From: Echinicola strongylocentroti
GTDB taxonomy: Bacteria > Bacteroidota > Bacteroidia > Cytophagales > Cyclobacteriaceae
Length of the DNA stretch: 64,000 nucleotides
Direction of reading: 5' to 3'
NCBI RefSeq assembly: GCF_003260975.1
Contig: NZ_CP030041.1
Location: forward strand, 3,209,001 to 3,273,000
A model generated the notes under the pieces. The model was given only the letters and a program-made list of their open reading frames with translations. It was not told the DNA's origin and did not search any database. Of the stretch, positions 8,733-18,170 are shown one piece after another (positions within the stretch are counted from its first letter, which is position 1; each line of letters begins with the position of its first letter). Both the position numbers and the translations under genes were made by a program.

Positions 8733-8771
8733 AAGGAGCTGCTTCTTCATAAATTGGAGAAGCAGCTCCTT
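8733..8771 (-). terminator. Intercistronic hairpin terminator between susD and sulfatase
   Basis: Arms AAGGAGCTGCTTCT (8733-8746) and AGAAGCAGCTCCTT (8758-8771) are perfectly complementary across an 11-nt loop. On the minus strand the hairpin is followed by TTTTTCTTC. It sits 15 nt after the susD stop and 26 nt before the sulfatase start, so it would reduce readthrough into the sulfatase. Confidence 0.85.
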
Positions 8772-8785
8772 ATCATAATTGTAGA

Positions 8786-10519
8786 TTACCAATTTGGGTT
8801 TTGCTCCAAATTCGGGTTCAATACCAGCTCATCACTTGGAATAGATGTCAAGTAATCTTGGTCCAATCTAAAGCCATAACCATTTGGCATCTGGTTTTGG
8901 AAATAATCCACCAAACCGTCCTCATTGGTCAATGCCGTAAAGGATGGTTGGTTTTGATTGTTTAACCATTCTGATTGGTCAAATGGATAACCAAGGGGTC
9001 TCGTCCCTTCAAACAAAGCGGCGGCAGCCCAACGGCGATAGTCATCTATCCGTTGGCCTTCGAGTGCCAATTCCACCCTTCTTTCATTACGGATAGCATA
9101 CAAGGCATCATCAATAGCGTAGCCATAATCCACCAGATTGTCACCATATGCTGGTTGGGGAATGACTTCAAATTCGGCCATACCTGCGCGTTCTCTTAGC
9201 TGGTTCAGGACATCATAAGCCACGGTTCCGTCCAGTTCGTACTTAGCTTCGGCATAATTCAATAAAACTTCGCCAAAGCGAAAGTATATGCGTCCAGTCT
9301 GACTGTAACCTCCGTAATCTGCACCGGCAGCAGAAGAATAGGGGTTGGAAAACTTTTTAACTTGGAAGCCCGTAGCACATAGCTCTTCGGATCCACCATT
9401 CAAGAAAGGCTTATCAAAAACCTGCCCGGCGCTAGCTACCCGAAGATCACCTGGAATCCATACGGTGGCGTGCAACCTTGGGTCACATTCCCCGGCAATA
9501 GTCGTCAGAAAATCATTTCCTTTGGTGGTTTGGGCCAGCCCTTTATAATCATATGGCTGTCCATCCTTTCCAAGATAACTGGAAACTAACGACCAAGTGA
9601 TCGCCATATCCCTCGTTCTTCTGGTAACATAGAATTGCAAATTATGGCCCAATTCCTCAGCAGTACTGGCTATTTTATAAAATAGCACTTCGTCCACAGC
9701 AGACATATTATCCAGTCCAAACAAGGTATAATAATCTGACTCAGGGCTTCCTGTATTATAAATACCGACGGTGTAACTACCATTCATCAGCTCGTCCCCT
9801 GCATCCACTGCTATCTGAAAATATTTTGCAGGATCCGCCCCTTCGGTGGCAAAATCAGTACCCGCATGGTATTTTTGCCAAGTCCCTTCAAATAATGCGA
9901 CTTGGCTTTTAAAGGCCAAAGCTGCTTCTTTGCTCAAGCGTGCATTTCCCGTCTCACTTCTTAGGCCGAGATGCTCGATAGCCATGTCCAAGTCCCCAAT
10001 GATAAAATCAGCCACATCAGTTCTTGGATCTCTCGGTTTATACAAATCCTCATCACCAGGCAAAAGCTGGTGATCATAAATAGGCACGTCTCCATAAGTT
10101 TGGAGTTTATCATAGTAAAACCAAGCCCTAAAGAAGTACGCCTCACCCAAGAACTGGGCGTAAGTACTTAAGTCATCATCCACATTGTCTATGTTATCAA
10201 AAAGGATATTGATGCTGCGGATATTCTCCCACTCTTGTGTCCACTGTCCATTTCTTGGTGGTCGGCTTCCTTGTATGACATTATCGGGAACTGCAAGGAT
10301 TAAATTATCAGAATTAGCTTCAGAAACTGGAAGGTTAGCACTGCCATGACCGGGAAGAACTTCGTAGAATTTCTTCACATAATTCTCTACATCATTACTG
10401 GTCTTAAAATACTCATCTACGGAAATTTTATCCTCTGGGGGATTATCGATAAACTTCTCGCATGAAACTGCCCCAAACATCAGTAGGAATGCACTTGCTA
10501 TATATTGTATCTTTTTCAT
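8786..10519 (-). CDS. susD: SusD/RagB family glycan-binding lipoprotein
   Basis: This 577-residue surface lipoprotein has signal MKKIQYIASAFLLMFGAVSC with lipidated Cys20. The next residues, EKFIDNPPEDKISVDEYFKT, are the standard SusD N-terminus. TPR-like helices follow (FLGEAYFFRAWFYYDKLQTY), and the C-terminal RagB part has GRIYFRFGEVLLNYAEAKYE and NERRVELALEGQRIDDYRRW. It forms the lid over the SusC barrel and captures oligosaccharide at the cell surface. The gene begins 19 nt after susC, as expected of a cotranscribed pair. Confidence 0.97.
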   Translation of the reverse strand: MKKIQYIASAFLLMFGAVSCEKFIDNPPEDKISVDEYFKTSNDVENYVKKFYEVLPGHGSANLPVSEANSDNLILAVPDNVIQGSRPPRNGQWTQEWENIRSINILFDNIDNVDDDLSTYAQFLGEAYFFRAWFYYDKLQTYGDVPIYDHQLLPGDEDLYKPRDPRTDVADFIIGDLDMAIEHLGLRSETGNARLSKEAALAFKSQVALFEGTWQKYHAGTDFATEGADPAKYFQIAVDAGDELMNGSYTVGIYNTGSPESDYYTLFGLDNMSAVDEVLFYKIASTAEELGHNLQFYVTRRTRDMAITWSLVSSYLGKDGQPYDYKGLAQTTKGNDFLTTIAGECDPRLHATVWIPGDLRVASAGQVFDKPFLNGGSEELCATGFQVKKFSNPYSSAAGADYGGYSQTGRIYFRFGEVLLNYAEAKYELDGTVAYDVLNQLRERAGMAEFEVIPQPAYGDNLVDYGYAIDDALYAIRNERRVELALEGQRIDDYRRWAAAALFEGTRPLGYPFDQSEWLNNQNQPSFTALTNEDGLVDYFQNQMPNGYGFRLDQDYLTSIPSDELVLNPNLEQNPNW

Positions 10520-10538
10520 GTCTATCTGTCTTTATAAA

Positions 10539-13500
10539 TTAATAACTCACCTGCAATCCGAGAGACATAATACGGTCTGCACCATATGTTTTCCCTACTC
10601 CCCAGGATCCACCTACCGCCACAGGGTCTATCCCTGAGGGAAGGCTTGAAAATGTAAACAGATTCTCGCCCGATACATATACCCTAAAATTGCTGACATG
10701 TAACTTATCCATTACGGAAGCAGGAAGTGTGTAACCCAACTGAATGTTCTGAATCCTGAGGTAGGCGCCATTTTGCAGATACCTTGTACTCGTTAGCCTG
10801 TTTTTATTGTTCTGAGCATTGTTAAGGTATGGACGAGGGAAGTAGGCTTCTTGGTTAAAGTTAGCTTCTCCTTCATAAAGTCCCGTATAGGCATCTCCCA
10901 CTTGGTCCCTAAAGTAATCAAGGTGCTCAGGAAACAGGGATGACTGGTTACCGGTACGGAAGCCCCAGAAAATATTCTCACCACTACCAAACCACAGGTC
11001 ACGTTTGCCCACACCTCTAAGAATCATCGAAAGGTCGAATCCTTTATAGGCTGCATTAAGGTTAAGCCCAAACTGGAAGTGAGGGGTACTATTCCCTATT
11101 ATACTCAAATCACCATGATCATCTAGGGTATTTGTACCATTGTCCACTTTGCCGTCACCATTGGTATCGACATATTTTACGTCACCAGTATTCCATTCTA
11201 GCCCAGTTACATCAGAAAGATCCACTTGGGAAGTATAAGCATCTATCTGCTCTTGGGTTTGATAAAGTCCGTCAGTAGTATATCCCCAAATCTCTCCCTG
11301 CTCTTTTCCTTCATACCATGTAGATAGTACTCCGTCCGGATTAAGGTATTCGGTCACCACCGCTTTGCTGTCGAAAATATTGAAACCTACGCTATAGGTA
11401 AGTCCACTAGGCAGTGACTGATTCCAAGTAATCGTACTTTCCCATCCTCTTGAACGAAGAGTGGCATTATTGCTACGTGGCACAGTCACTGTGGTATTGT
11501 CGATATTATCATAATATCCAAGCACTCCGGGGAGAGGCTGCGATGGGCCTATCATATCAAAAGTCGTACGCTCAAACCAATCAAATACCACCTTAAGACG
11601 CTTATCCAAGAAGCTCATATCAGCACCGATATCTATCGTTCTGGCAGTTTCCCATGTCAGGTCTGGGCTGACTAGGGGAGGGACGTCCGCATAGCCTATC
11701 GGTCTGGATCCATTTGCTGTAAAAATCCAATCTAAGGCATTTCCAGAAAGTGGAATGAGTGCAATGTCCTGATATGGGGTTACCTGTTGATTACCCAGTT
11801 CACCCCAAGAACCTCTCAGCTTTAGTGTATTCACCGTATGGCTGATAGGCTGCCAGAAAGCTTCCTTGTCTATATTCCAACCTAAAGAGAAAGAAGGGAA
11901 AAATCCCCAACGGTTTCCTTCTCTAAAGCGGGAACTACCATCATACCTTCCGTTGATCTCCACGAGGTATTTTTCTCGAAAGTTATAGTTAAACCTGCCA
12001 AAATAACCTTGCGTACTAATGGTTTGAAGTCCTTCGGTCATTTGAATATCACCGTCTGCGGTATTTAGAGAAGGTACTTCTGGCACCAATATATTTGTTC
12101 TTGTTCCATTTAAACTTCGATCTTGGAAGCGCTCAAACTGGGTGCCCGCCAGTATTTTGAAATTATGGCCGTCTCCTAATGTGCCTTCATACGAAGAAAA
12201 TATATTGGTGGTCCAGTAAAGGTTGCTATAATGAGTGGTCGCTACACTGCTCGGTACCGTGTTTCCGCTGGCCACGACCGTACCGTCTACTTGGTGGTCA
12301 TATACGGTCAGCTCTTTGCTCCGGTAAAGCTGATCGATATTCCGCATGGCAAAATCCGCATGGATAGTCCAGCCTTCTACGGGTCTTAGGTCAGTGGCAA
12401 AATTATGCCAGTTCTCAATAGTCTCCGTAACATCTGTCCCTGCGTCATTTACCCATGGGATCTTGGATTGGATCATGACATTTCCGAAACCATCGTACAT
12501 GGCATTGGTAGGCATGGTACGGGCGATTTGGTGAAAAATCAAATCATAGGAACCCTGCTTGTCCATATTTGGGATTTCACGCACCGTCTTGGAAAAACGC
12601 GGCTGATAGGTAAATTCCCAATTGTCGGTAATATAAGTCGTTATCTTACCCATGATGTTATACCTATCAAAAGTATCCGTACCGTAATTTAAACTTCCTG
12701 ACTGCCCATATAGCCCTGCTGAGAAGTAATAGGACGTTTTTTCTGTGCCACCAGAAAGGCTCAGGTCGTGCTTTTGGATGAAGCCATTTCCGAAATATTC
12801 ATCAAACCAATCCCTATTGGCATTTCCAAACTGATTAAATCCCCATTGGTTTAAGTTGTTTGGGTTGGGAGTAGTTTCGAAATATTCCGCATCAGCTGGG
12901 AAATTGGCATTTGCACGTAAGAAGTCGTAATCTCCAGCTTGGTAAGCGATGATATTGTCAATGGTCCTGTCGGGAAAAAAACGCCCTCCTGCACCAGCCA
13001 CACCTGCCTCATTGATAGCTTTGGCATGTGTATAGGAATTCAGCATTTGAGGCAAATTCTGGGGACTGGTCACTGCCACACTTCCCGAATAACTTGCCTG
13101 TAGTTTTCCTTTACCCCTTTTTGTAGTAATCACAATCACCCCATAAGGAGCTCTGGCTCCATAAATAGCAGATGCTGCGGCATCCTTCAATACTGAGATG
13201 GACTCAATATCATTAGGATTCAGACGGTTCATATCACCTGGTATCCCATCGATGATCACATAAGGCTCACCACCATTGACGGAGCCCATGCCACGGATTT
13301 GGATGTTCATGTTGGCACCTGGCTGGAAGCCATCCCCGTCGACCCCAAAAGTAAGTCCTGGTGAGGTACCTTGGAGCAACTGTGATACTGAAGGAGAAGG
13401 TCGATCTTTCAGCATCTGCCCATCCACTACATCCACAGCACCGGTTAGGTTAGTTACCTTTTGTGTTCCGTAGCCTACGACCACTACTTCCTGAAGTGCC

Positions 13501-14129
13501 TGGGCATCTTCCTCCATAGTGACATCTATTTTGGTAGTATTGCCCACCGCAACCACTTGGCTGGTGAACCCAATAAATGAAAACCTCAGCGATGAATCGT
13601 CAGGGACTGTGATGCTATACTTCCCGTCGATATCCGTAACCGTCCCTCTGGTGGTACCCTCCACCGTAATGGTGACTCCGGGCAACGGAACACCATCCGG
13701 ATCAAGTACGGTACCGGTTATGGTCACATCAGCCATGCTTACTTTATGCGAAGTAGGGGCTTCCTTTGCCGCCCTCTTTACATGGATGTTTTGATTTACC
13801 TGCTTAAACTGCAGTTGGGTTTGTGCCGCTATATCGACCAAGAGATCATATAGGCTCCGGTTTTCCTCACTGATTGTGATCAAGCCAGCATCTTTGATTT
13901 CCTTGTTAGTGTATACAAAATTAAAGTTAGAGGCTGTTTCAATACCTGAAAAGACCTCTTTAAGTCCAGCAGCTTCAAAACCTACACGTACATTTACTTC
14001 CTCGAGGCTTTTTACTTGTGATTTCACTTCACTCGCCCACAGGAAACTCATCGATAGCGCCTGAATCGCAAAAGCATATAGAAAGAGCTTTGTCATGTGG
14101 ATTAGGTGTATAAGTATCCTTTTGTTCAT
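10539..14129 (-). CDS. susC: SusC/RagA TonB-dependent receptor with N-terminal STN signalling domain
   Basis: The protein has 1196 residues: a signal peptide (about 1-35), an STN domain (about 45-120, EVNVRVGFEAAGLKEVFSGI), a carboxypeptidase-regulatory-like domain (about 135-210, VTITGTVLDPDGVPLPGVTI), a plug beginning EVVVVGYGTQ, then the 22-strand barrel ending IMSLGLQVSY. It imports glycan pieces across the outer membrane using TonB energy. The STN domain marks receptors that signal to a FecR anti-sigma factor, and FecR and ECF genes lie directly upstream. The SusC hallmark YVIIDGIPGDMNRLNPNDIE is present. No truncation is seen. Confidence 0.97.
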   Translation of the reverse strand: MNKRILIHLIHMTKLFLYAFAIQALSMSFLWASEVKSQVKSLEEVNVRVGFEAAGLKEVFSGIETASNFNFVYTNKEIKDAGLITISEENRSLYDLLVDIAAQTQLQFKQVNQNIHVKRAAKEAPTSHKVSMADVTITGTVLDPDGVPLPGVTITVEGTTRGTVTDIDGKYSITVPDDSSLRFSFIGFTSQVVAVGNTTKIDVTMEEDAQALQEVVVVGYGTQKVTNLTGAVDVVDGQMLKDRPSPSVSQLLQGTSPGLTFGVDGDGFQPGANMNIQIRGMGSVNGGEPYVIIDGIPGDMNRLNPNDIESISVLKDAAASAIYGARAPYGVIVITTKRGKGKLQASYSGSVAVTSPQNLPQMLNSYTHAKAINEAGVAGAGGRFFPDRTIDNIIAYQAGDYDFLRANANFPADAEYFETTPNPNNLNQWGFNQFGNANRDWFDEYFGNGFIQKHDLSLSGGTEKTSYYFSAGLYGQSGSLNYGTDTFDRYNIMGKITTYITDNWEFTYQPRFSKTVREIPNMDKQGSYDLIFHQIARTMPTNAMYDGFGNVMIQSKIPWVNDAGTDVTETIENWHNFATDLRPVEGWTIHADFAMRNIDQLYRSKELTVYDHQVDGTVVASGNTVPSSVATTHYSNLYWTTNIFSSYEGTLGDGHNFKILAGTQFERFQDRSLNGTRTNILVPEVPSLNTADGDIQMTEGLQTISTQGYFGRFNYNFREKYLVEINGRYDGSSRFREGNRWGFFPSFSLGWNIDKEAFWQPISHTVNTLKLRGSWGELGNQQVTPYQDIALIPLSGNALDWIFTANGSRPIGYADVPPLVSPDLTWETARTIDIGADMSFLDKRLKVVFDWFERTTFDMIGPSQPLPGVLGYYDNIDNTTVTVPRSNNATLRSRGWESTITWNQSLPSGLTYSVGFNIFDSKAVVTEYLNPDGVLSTWYEGKEQGEIWGYTTDGLYQTQEQIDAYTSQVDLSDVTGLEWNTGDVKYVDTNGDGKVDNGTNTLDDHGDLSIIGNSTPHFQFGLNLNAAYKGFDLSMILRGVGKRDLWFGSGENIFWGFRTGNQSSLFPEHLDYFRDQVGDAYTGLYEGEANFNQEAYFPRPYLNNAQNNKNRLTSTRYLQNGAYLRIQNIQLGYTLPASVMDKLHVSNFRVYVSGENLFTFSSLPSGIDPVAVGGSWGVGKTYGADRIMSLGLQVSY

Positions 14130-14295
14130 ATATTTACATTGTTTATTGAATTGATTGACAATCGATTTGGTGAATTTAATCTGGAACTGAATTTGGACGT
14201 TCGTCTTCCAGATACCTTATGCAATCCGGAGCTGTTGGCGCAGCTTCGGGTTTCTTTTGATTGGAGGGTAATGTTCATTTTTATCTCATGGCAGA

Positions 14296-15402
14296 TCAAT
14301 TAAAATTAATAACTACGTCTTTTTCTTTTATCTTATAGTCAAACCTAGCGGTGTAACTTAGCCCTTGGAGAATATTTTCAAGTGTTTCATCATGAAACAC
14401 TCCCGACACCAACAGGTTAGTGGAGGGTTGCTTTTCTATGCGTACATCTACACCATACCAATTCTCTAACGTCCTCACCATCTCCCTGACAGGTGTCTTA
14501 TCAAATATGATCTTCTTGCTTAGCCAAGCGACCGTTACTTCCGGATCAAATCGGAACAAGGACATCTCTTGGCTTTCCTTGTCCACCTTTACTCCATCTC
14601 CACTTTTCAAGTACACTTTCTCTCCGGCGGTACTATCACTCACGACTACTTTGCCTTGTACCAATGCGATTTCGAGCAGTTCTCCTTTGTAATTTTGCAC
14701 ATTAAAGGAAGTGCCAAGTGCCATAGTGGCCGTATTGCCAGTGTGTACGACAAAGGGCCTGTCCTCGTCATGGGCTACATCGAAATAGGCCTCACCTTCT
14801 AGGTAAATCTCCCGGATATCCTTACCAAATCCCTTTTCATAGGTGATTTTACTGTTGGAATTTAGGCTGACTGTGGAGCCATCGCTTAGATTGACGGTGG
14901 ATTTTTGACCTCTCGGGGTACTGTTCTCCATATACACCACCATTTGCTCTACGGGTGGTGTCTGACGGGATTGGAAGACATTTGCCAGAATACTCAAAAG
15001 CAAACATACCAGTAAGATGGCAGCCACACGCTTCCATTGATGAGCCGTCTTCTTTTGGTACTCCTCATCATATTTTGCAATCAAGGAGGAAGAATCGAGG
15101 GGTATGATTTTGGTTTTCTCCCTATCCTCATCCGAGTGTTCGTTTTCATTGGCAGCTCTATCAATTTCCTCCCACATAGAGGACTTATCTTCATCCGAAA
15201 TAGTGTAGGATTTATCCGCATAATTAAGTACCAACCTCCTGGCCATAGTTATGTCACGGACCTTGTGGGGATAGCGCTTCATATATCCTTCCCATTCGGC
15301 ATTAAGTTCATGATCTGGTCTGTTGACCCATTTTCTAAAACCGGCATGAAGAACAAAATCTTCAACTGAAAAATCAGATATATTCATAATATTAACATTC
15401 AT
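14296..15402 (-). CDS. FecR-family anti-sigma factor (transmembrane)
   Basis: The protein has 368 residues. The N-terminal cytoplasmic part (about 1-125) should bind the ECF sigma factor. WKRVAAILLVCLLLSILANV (about 128-147) is the single membrane span. The periplasmic FecR domain follows (STVNLSDGSTVSLNSNSKIT, then GEAYFDVAHDEDRPFVVHTG), and the C-terminus is the DUF4974-type domain (KTPVREMVRTLENWYGVDVR), which contacts the STN domain of the receptor. It lies between sigma and susC genes, so it is the central relay of this locus. Confidence 0.95.
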   Translation of the reverse strand: MNVNIMNISDFSVEDFVLHAGFRKWVNRPDHELNAEWEGYMKRYPHKVRDITMARRLVLNYADKSYTISDEDKSSMWEEIDRAANENEHSDEDREKTKIIPLDSSSLIAKYDEEYQKKTAHQWKRVAAILLVCLLLSILANVFQSRQTPPVEQMVVYMENSTPRGQKSTVNLSDGSTVSLNSNSKITYEKGFGKDIREIYLEGEAYFDVAHDEDRPFVVHTGNTATMALGTSFNVQNYKGELLEIALVQGKVVVSDSTAGEKVYLKSGDGVKVDKESQEMSLFRFDPEVTVAWLSKKIIFDKTPVREMVRTLENWYGVDVRIEKQPSTNLLVSGVFHDETLENILQGLSYTARFDYKIKEKDVVINFN

Positions 15403-15590
15403 ATATATAAGTCTATGACCTGCAAAAGTTATCCTTGTAAAATGAATGAATTTTTATTTTTTACACATAAAACAATTAAATATGCATTTTTATGAAAAAC
15501 ATGTAAAAAATTTACCCTAAAAATGAATAATAGGAAGTGTTTGTTAAAAAACCAGCTCTTCTAAAAGCCCTCGTACCCCTGACTTATTCT

Positions 15591-16199
15591 TTAGAAAAGC
15601 AGGCCTAATGTGAACAATAGGATAATAATGGATTTCTTCAATTTTGAAATGGCTTTCCATGCCAACGTGTAGACAGATCGAAGGTTAATCCCCATGATCT
15701 CGGAAACCTCTTCATAGGAAACTTCTTCAAAAAACAGTAACCGCAATACTTCCCGTTGACGGGACGGTAATGCTTCGATACCAGTAGAAAGTTTTCGCTG
15801 TAGGAGACTGAGGTCGTGTTCATCAATCATTTTCTTCTCACTTGATTCGGCCAACAACAAGTATTCGTACTCATCCATGGCAAAATCCTGATAGTGTTTT
15901 TTCTCCTTTTCTATTTCCTTGACGACTTTGTTTCGGAGGGCTTTGAACAAGTATTGTTTTACATTGACATCTGACCGGAGATTAGTCCGGTACTTCCAAA
16001 GATTAATAAAAACTTCCTGAATACAATCTTTCACTAAGCTGCTATTGGAATGAACCGCCATGCCATAACGGTACATTTCATCCACATATAAGGAATATAG
16101 TGACTTCAATCCATCCTGATTTCCTACCCGCAAGGACTCCCACGAAGTGGAAGCTACGGCTACCGGCAAATCTGATATATGTGATTGGGATGATGCCAT
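15591..16199 (-). CDS. ECF sigma-70 factor (FecI-like), Bacteroidetes type
   Basis: The 202-residue protein has region 2 (GLKSLYSLYVDEMYRYGMAV, then DCIQEVFINLWKYRTNL) and region 4 (LPSRQREVLRLLFFEEVSYE, then EVSEIMGINLRSVYTLAWKA). It should be held by the FecR protein encoded 188 nt downstream and released when the STN-SusC binds its glycan, activating the susCD operon. The C-terminus after the region 4 helix is a strongly hydrophobic tail, KSIIILLFTLGLLF, long enough to touch a membrane. Confidence 0.93.
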   Translation of the reverse strand: MASSQSHISDLPVAVASTSWESLRVGNQDGLKSLYSLYVDEMYRYGMAVHSNSSLVKDCIQEVFINLWKYRTNLRSDVNVKQYLFKALRNKVVKEIEKEKKHYQDFAMDEYEYLLLAESSEKKMIDEHDLSLLQRKLSTGIEALPSRQREVLRLLFFEEVSYEEVSEIMGINLRSVYTLAWKAISKLKKSIIILLFTLGLLF

Positions 16200-16447
16200 T
16201 GGGCAGGTGATTTTATGAATATTCCAGTTTGGAACATCTAAAATAGAAAAATTTATATTAACATAAATTCTTTAGTGTGATTTTTTTTATAAACAGAGCA
16301 CCCGTTATACCAAAGTTTATAGAAAACTGCCGCATACCAAAGGTGAAAATATTCCACCGTAACACCCTAGGGATTTTCATAAGAAACGTACTTACACGGC
16401 CACTAGCTTTGATCATGGTCATCTTTATGTCATAGTGGGGTAGTGCG

Positions 16448-17347
16448 TCAGCTAATTATGGCACCATTGGCCGCCAATGACTCCATAACCCCTTTGATTT
16501 CTTCAAGTTTCTCCAATAACCTTATATTTTCAGGTAACTGAACGGGTGTTCTTAATACCTGATAACCAGAAACAATCAATTCACTATCTGCAAAAATACC
16601 TGCCAGTTCATCAAGATAGCCCTGCAAGCTCTCTTCGTCAGGTGAAGTCGTTATTACAGTGATCAAAAATTCAGGTTGATGATATTGGTATACCTCGATA
16701 AGGTCATACTTAGGTGTACTTTGCCCTAGATAGATTACCTTGTGCCCTTCTCTCTTGATCAAGTAGGCAGCAAACAACAAGGAAATTTCATGCAATTCAC
16801 CTTCAGGTAAAAATAGGAGGAATTTCTTTCCCCCTCCCTGATAGACATATTTGTCAATCTCAACAATGAGCTTTTGACGGATGAGGTTACTGATAAAATG
16901 CTCTTGGGCTGGAGTAATGGTGCCAACCTGCCACAGGAGACCGATCTTCGACAAGAAAGGATAAATCACCTGCAGCATCGTCTCATCAAACCCTATTCTT
17001 CGTTGGTTAATAGATAAGATCCTGTCAAAACTTTCCTCGTCAATCTCGATCATCGACACTGTTAATGCGTGAATCTGATCTTCGTAGGCCAAAGTCCTTT
17101 CAGTGAGGCCTATTACTTTATCACGCATTTCTTGGGCATTCATCTGGGCAATTTTGGAAATCTTAAAGCCATTATTGTTCAGCAATGCCACATTGAGGAT
17201 CAGCTTAAGGTCCGCATCGTCATAATACCGGATATTGGTTTCCGTTCGCTTTGGCTGTACCAGATTATACCGCTGTTCCCAAATTCTCAGCGTATGGGCC
17301 TTGATACCACTAAGGTGTTCAAGGTCTTTTATCGAATAACTGCTCAT
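16448..17347 (-). CDS. MerR-family regulator with cobalamin-binding-type domain (CarH/LitR-like)
   Basis: This 299-residue protein has an N-terminal MerR winged helix (SIKDLEHLSGIKAHTLRIWE, about 4-75), a helical bundle (about 80-170) and a Rossmann-like domain (about 175-290). Trp139 and Glu149-His150 form the W-x9-EH motif that caps adenosylcobalamin in CarH photoreceptors. The lower-ligand motif E-x-H-x-x-G appears as ELHEIS (184-189): the His is kept and the Gly is Ser. In CarH, light breaks the Co-C bond and relieves repression of carotenoid genes. This gene overlaps crtZ by 4 nt, so a similar role is likely. Whether it binds B12 cannot be judged from sequence. Confidence 0.88.
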   Translation of the reverse strand: MSSYSIKDLEHLSGIKAHTLRIWEQRYNLVQPKRTETNIRYYDDADLKLILNVALLNNNGFKISKIAQMNAQEMRDKVIGLTERTLAYEDQIHALTVSMIEIDEESFDRILSINQRRIGFDETMLQVIYPFLSKIGLLWQVGTITPAQEHFISNLIRQKLIVEIDKYVYQGGGKKFLLFLPEGELHEISLLFAAYLIKREGHKVIYLGQSTPKYDLIEVYQYHQPEFLITVITTSPDEESLQGYLDELAGIFADSELIVSGYQVLRTPVQLPENIRLLEKLEEIKGVMESLAANGAIIS

Positions 17348-17790
17348 TTCTCCCGTACTTTAAAATACTTAAAAGGCACCATAAAAAGCCCAAAAGCTTC
17401 CGACCCTTCTTTTTTGTTATTGGCATGGTGGTCTTGGTGAGCCCTGACCATCCCTCTCCATAGCCCCTTTTCTGGTCGCTTTAGCCATTTTATCCTCCTG
17501 TGAATGATCACATCGTGAAAGAAGAAATAACACATCCCGTACACACTGATCCCAATTCCTAACCAAAACCGATAATCCAACTCGTCAAAACCTACCATCA
17601 TCAAAATGACCGAAACACTGCCAAACAACACTGAGAATAAATCATTTTTTTCAAAATAACCTTTCGTTGGCTCATGATGCGTCTTATGTATCTCCCAAAA
17701 GACCCCATGCATCAGGTACTTGTGAATCCCCCAGCCAGTAACCTCCATAATGACAAAACCCAACACTATGAATATAATTGCATTTACCAT
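17344..17790 (-). CDS. crtZ: Beta-carotene hydroxylase (CrtZ)
   Basis: The product is 148 residues, a normal bacterial CrtZ length. All histidine clusters of this di-iron membrane hydroxylase are present: H23-x4-H28, H35-x2-HH38-39, H92-x4-H97 and H118-x2-HH121-122. Hydrophobic stretches at about 3-18, 53-68 and 77-92 fit the membrane fold. It hydroxylates the beta-ionone rings of beta-carotene to give zeaxanthin. It is the first gene of a two-gene unit with the MerR/CarH-like regulator. Other carotenoid genes (crtB, crtI, crtY) are not in the window. Confidence 0.95.
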   Translation of the reverse strand: MVNAIIFIVLGFVIMEVTGWGIHKYLMHGVFWEIHKTHHEPTKGYFEKNDLFSVLFGSVSVILMMVGFDELDYRFWLGIGISVYGMCYFFFHDVIIHRRIKWLKRPEKGLWRGMVRAHQDHHANNKKEGSEAFGLFMVPFKYFKVREK

Positions 17791-17917
17791 GACTCAATAA
17801 CTCTCGCAAAAGACCAATTGTTTTGGCAGATGGTTTGAAAACCATCAGTACATGATCCTTTTATAGATTTTGTTCTGACTAAACCACCTGAAATAGCTAT
17901 TTTTGCCAATAGCTTAA

Positions 17918-18113
17918 TTAAACTCGGAATTGTATTACCCTCTATTGCGACCTGAAGCTGCTTCAAGATCAGCCGCTACGCTTTAGTTTGGAGGTGTAAC
18001 CGTATCAGGGCTTCCTCAACTCCTCCAAACTAACTGATTTTATTGCACTTTCAGCTCTTACCGAGATCCGTTGGGATGGGGCATGACGATTCATAATGCA
18101 TTAACCGAGTTAA
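17918..18113. repeat. Diverged 196-bp relative of the TTAA palindromic element (copy E)
   Basis: Its left end TTAAACTCGGAATTGTATTA and right end CATTAACCGAGTTAA mirror the TIRs of the 175-bp family. The interior keeps TTGCGACCTGAAGCTGCTTC, AGATCAGCC and CCAAACTAACTGATTTT. Both termini carry CTCGG instead of CCCGG, so the ends still pair. The rest of the 17791-18170 gap holds only the upstream regions of crtZ (minus) and the DUF4286 gene (plus). Confidence 0.8.
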
Positions 18114-18170
18114 ACAAATTTACCGGTTTTGTTTAATAAAAACGCAATAAAAAATAAACAAAAGTACGCA

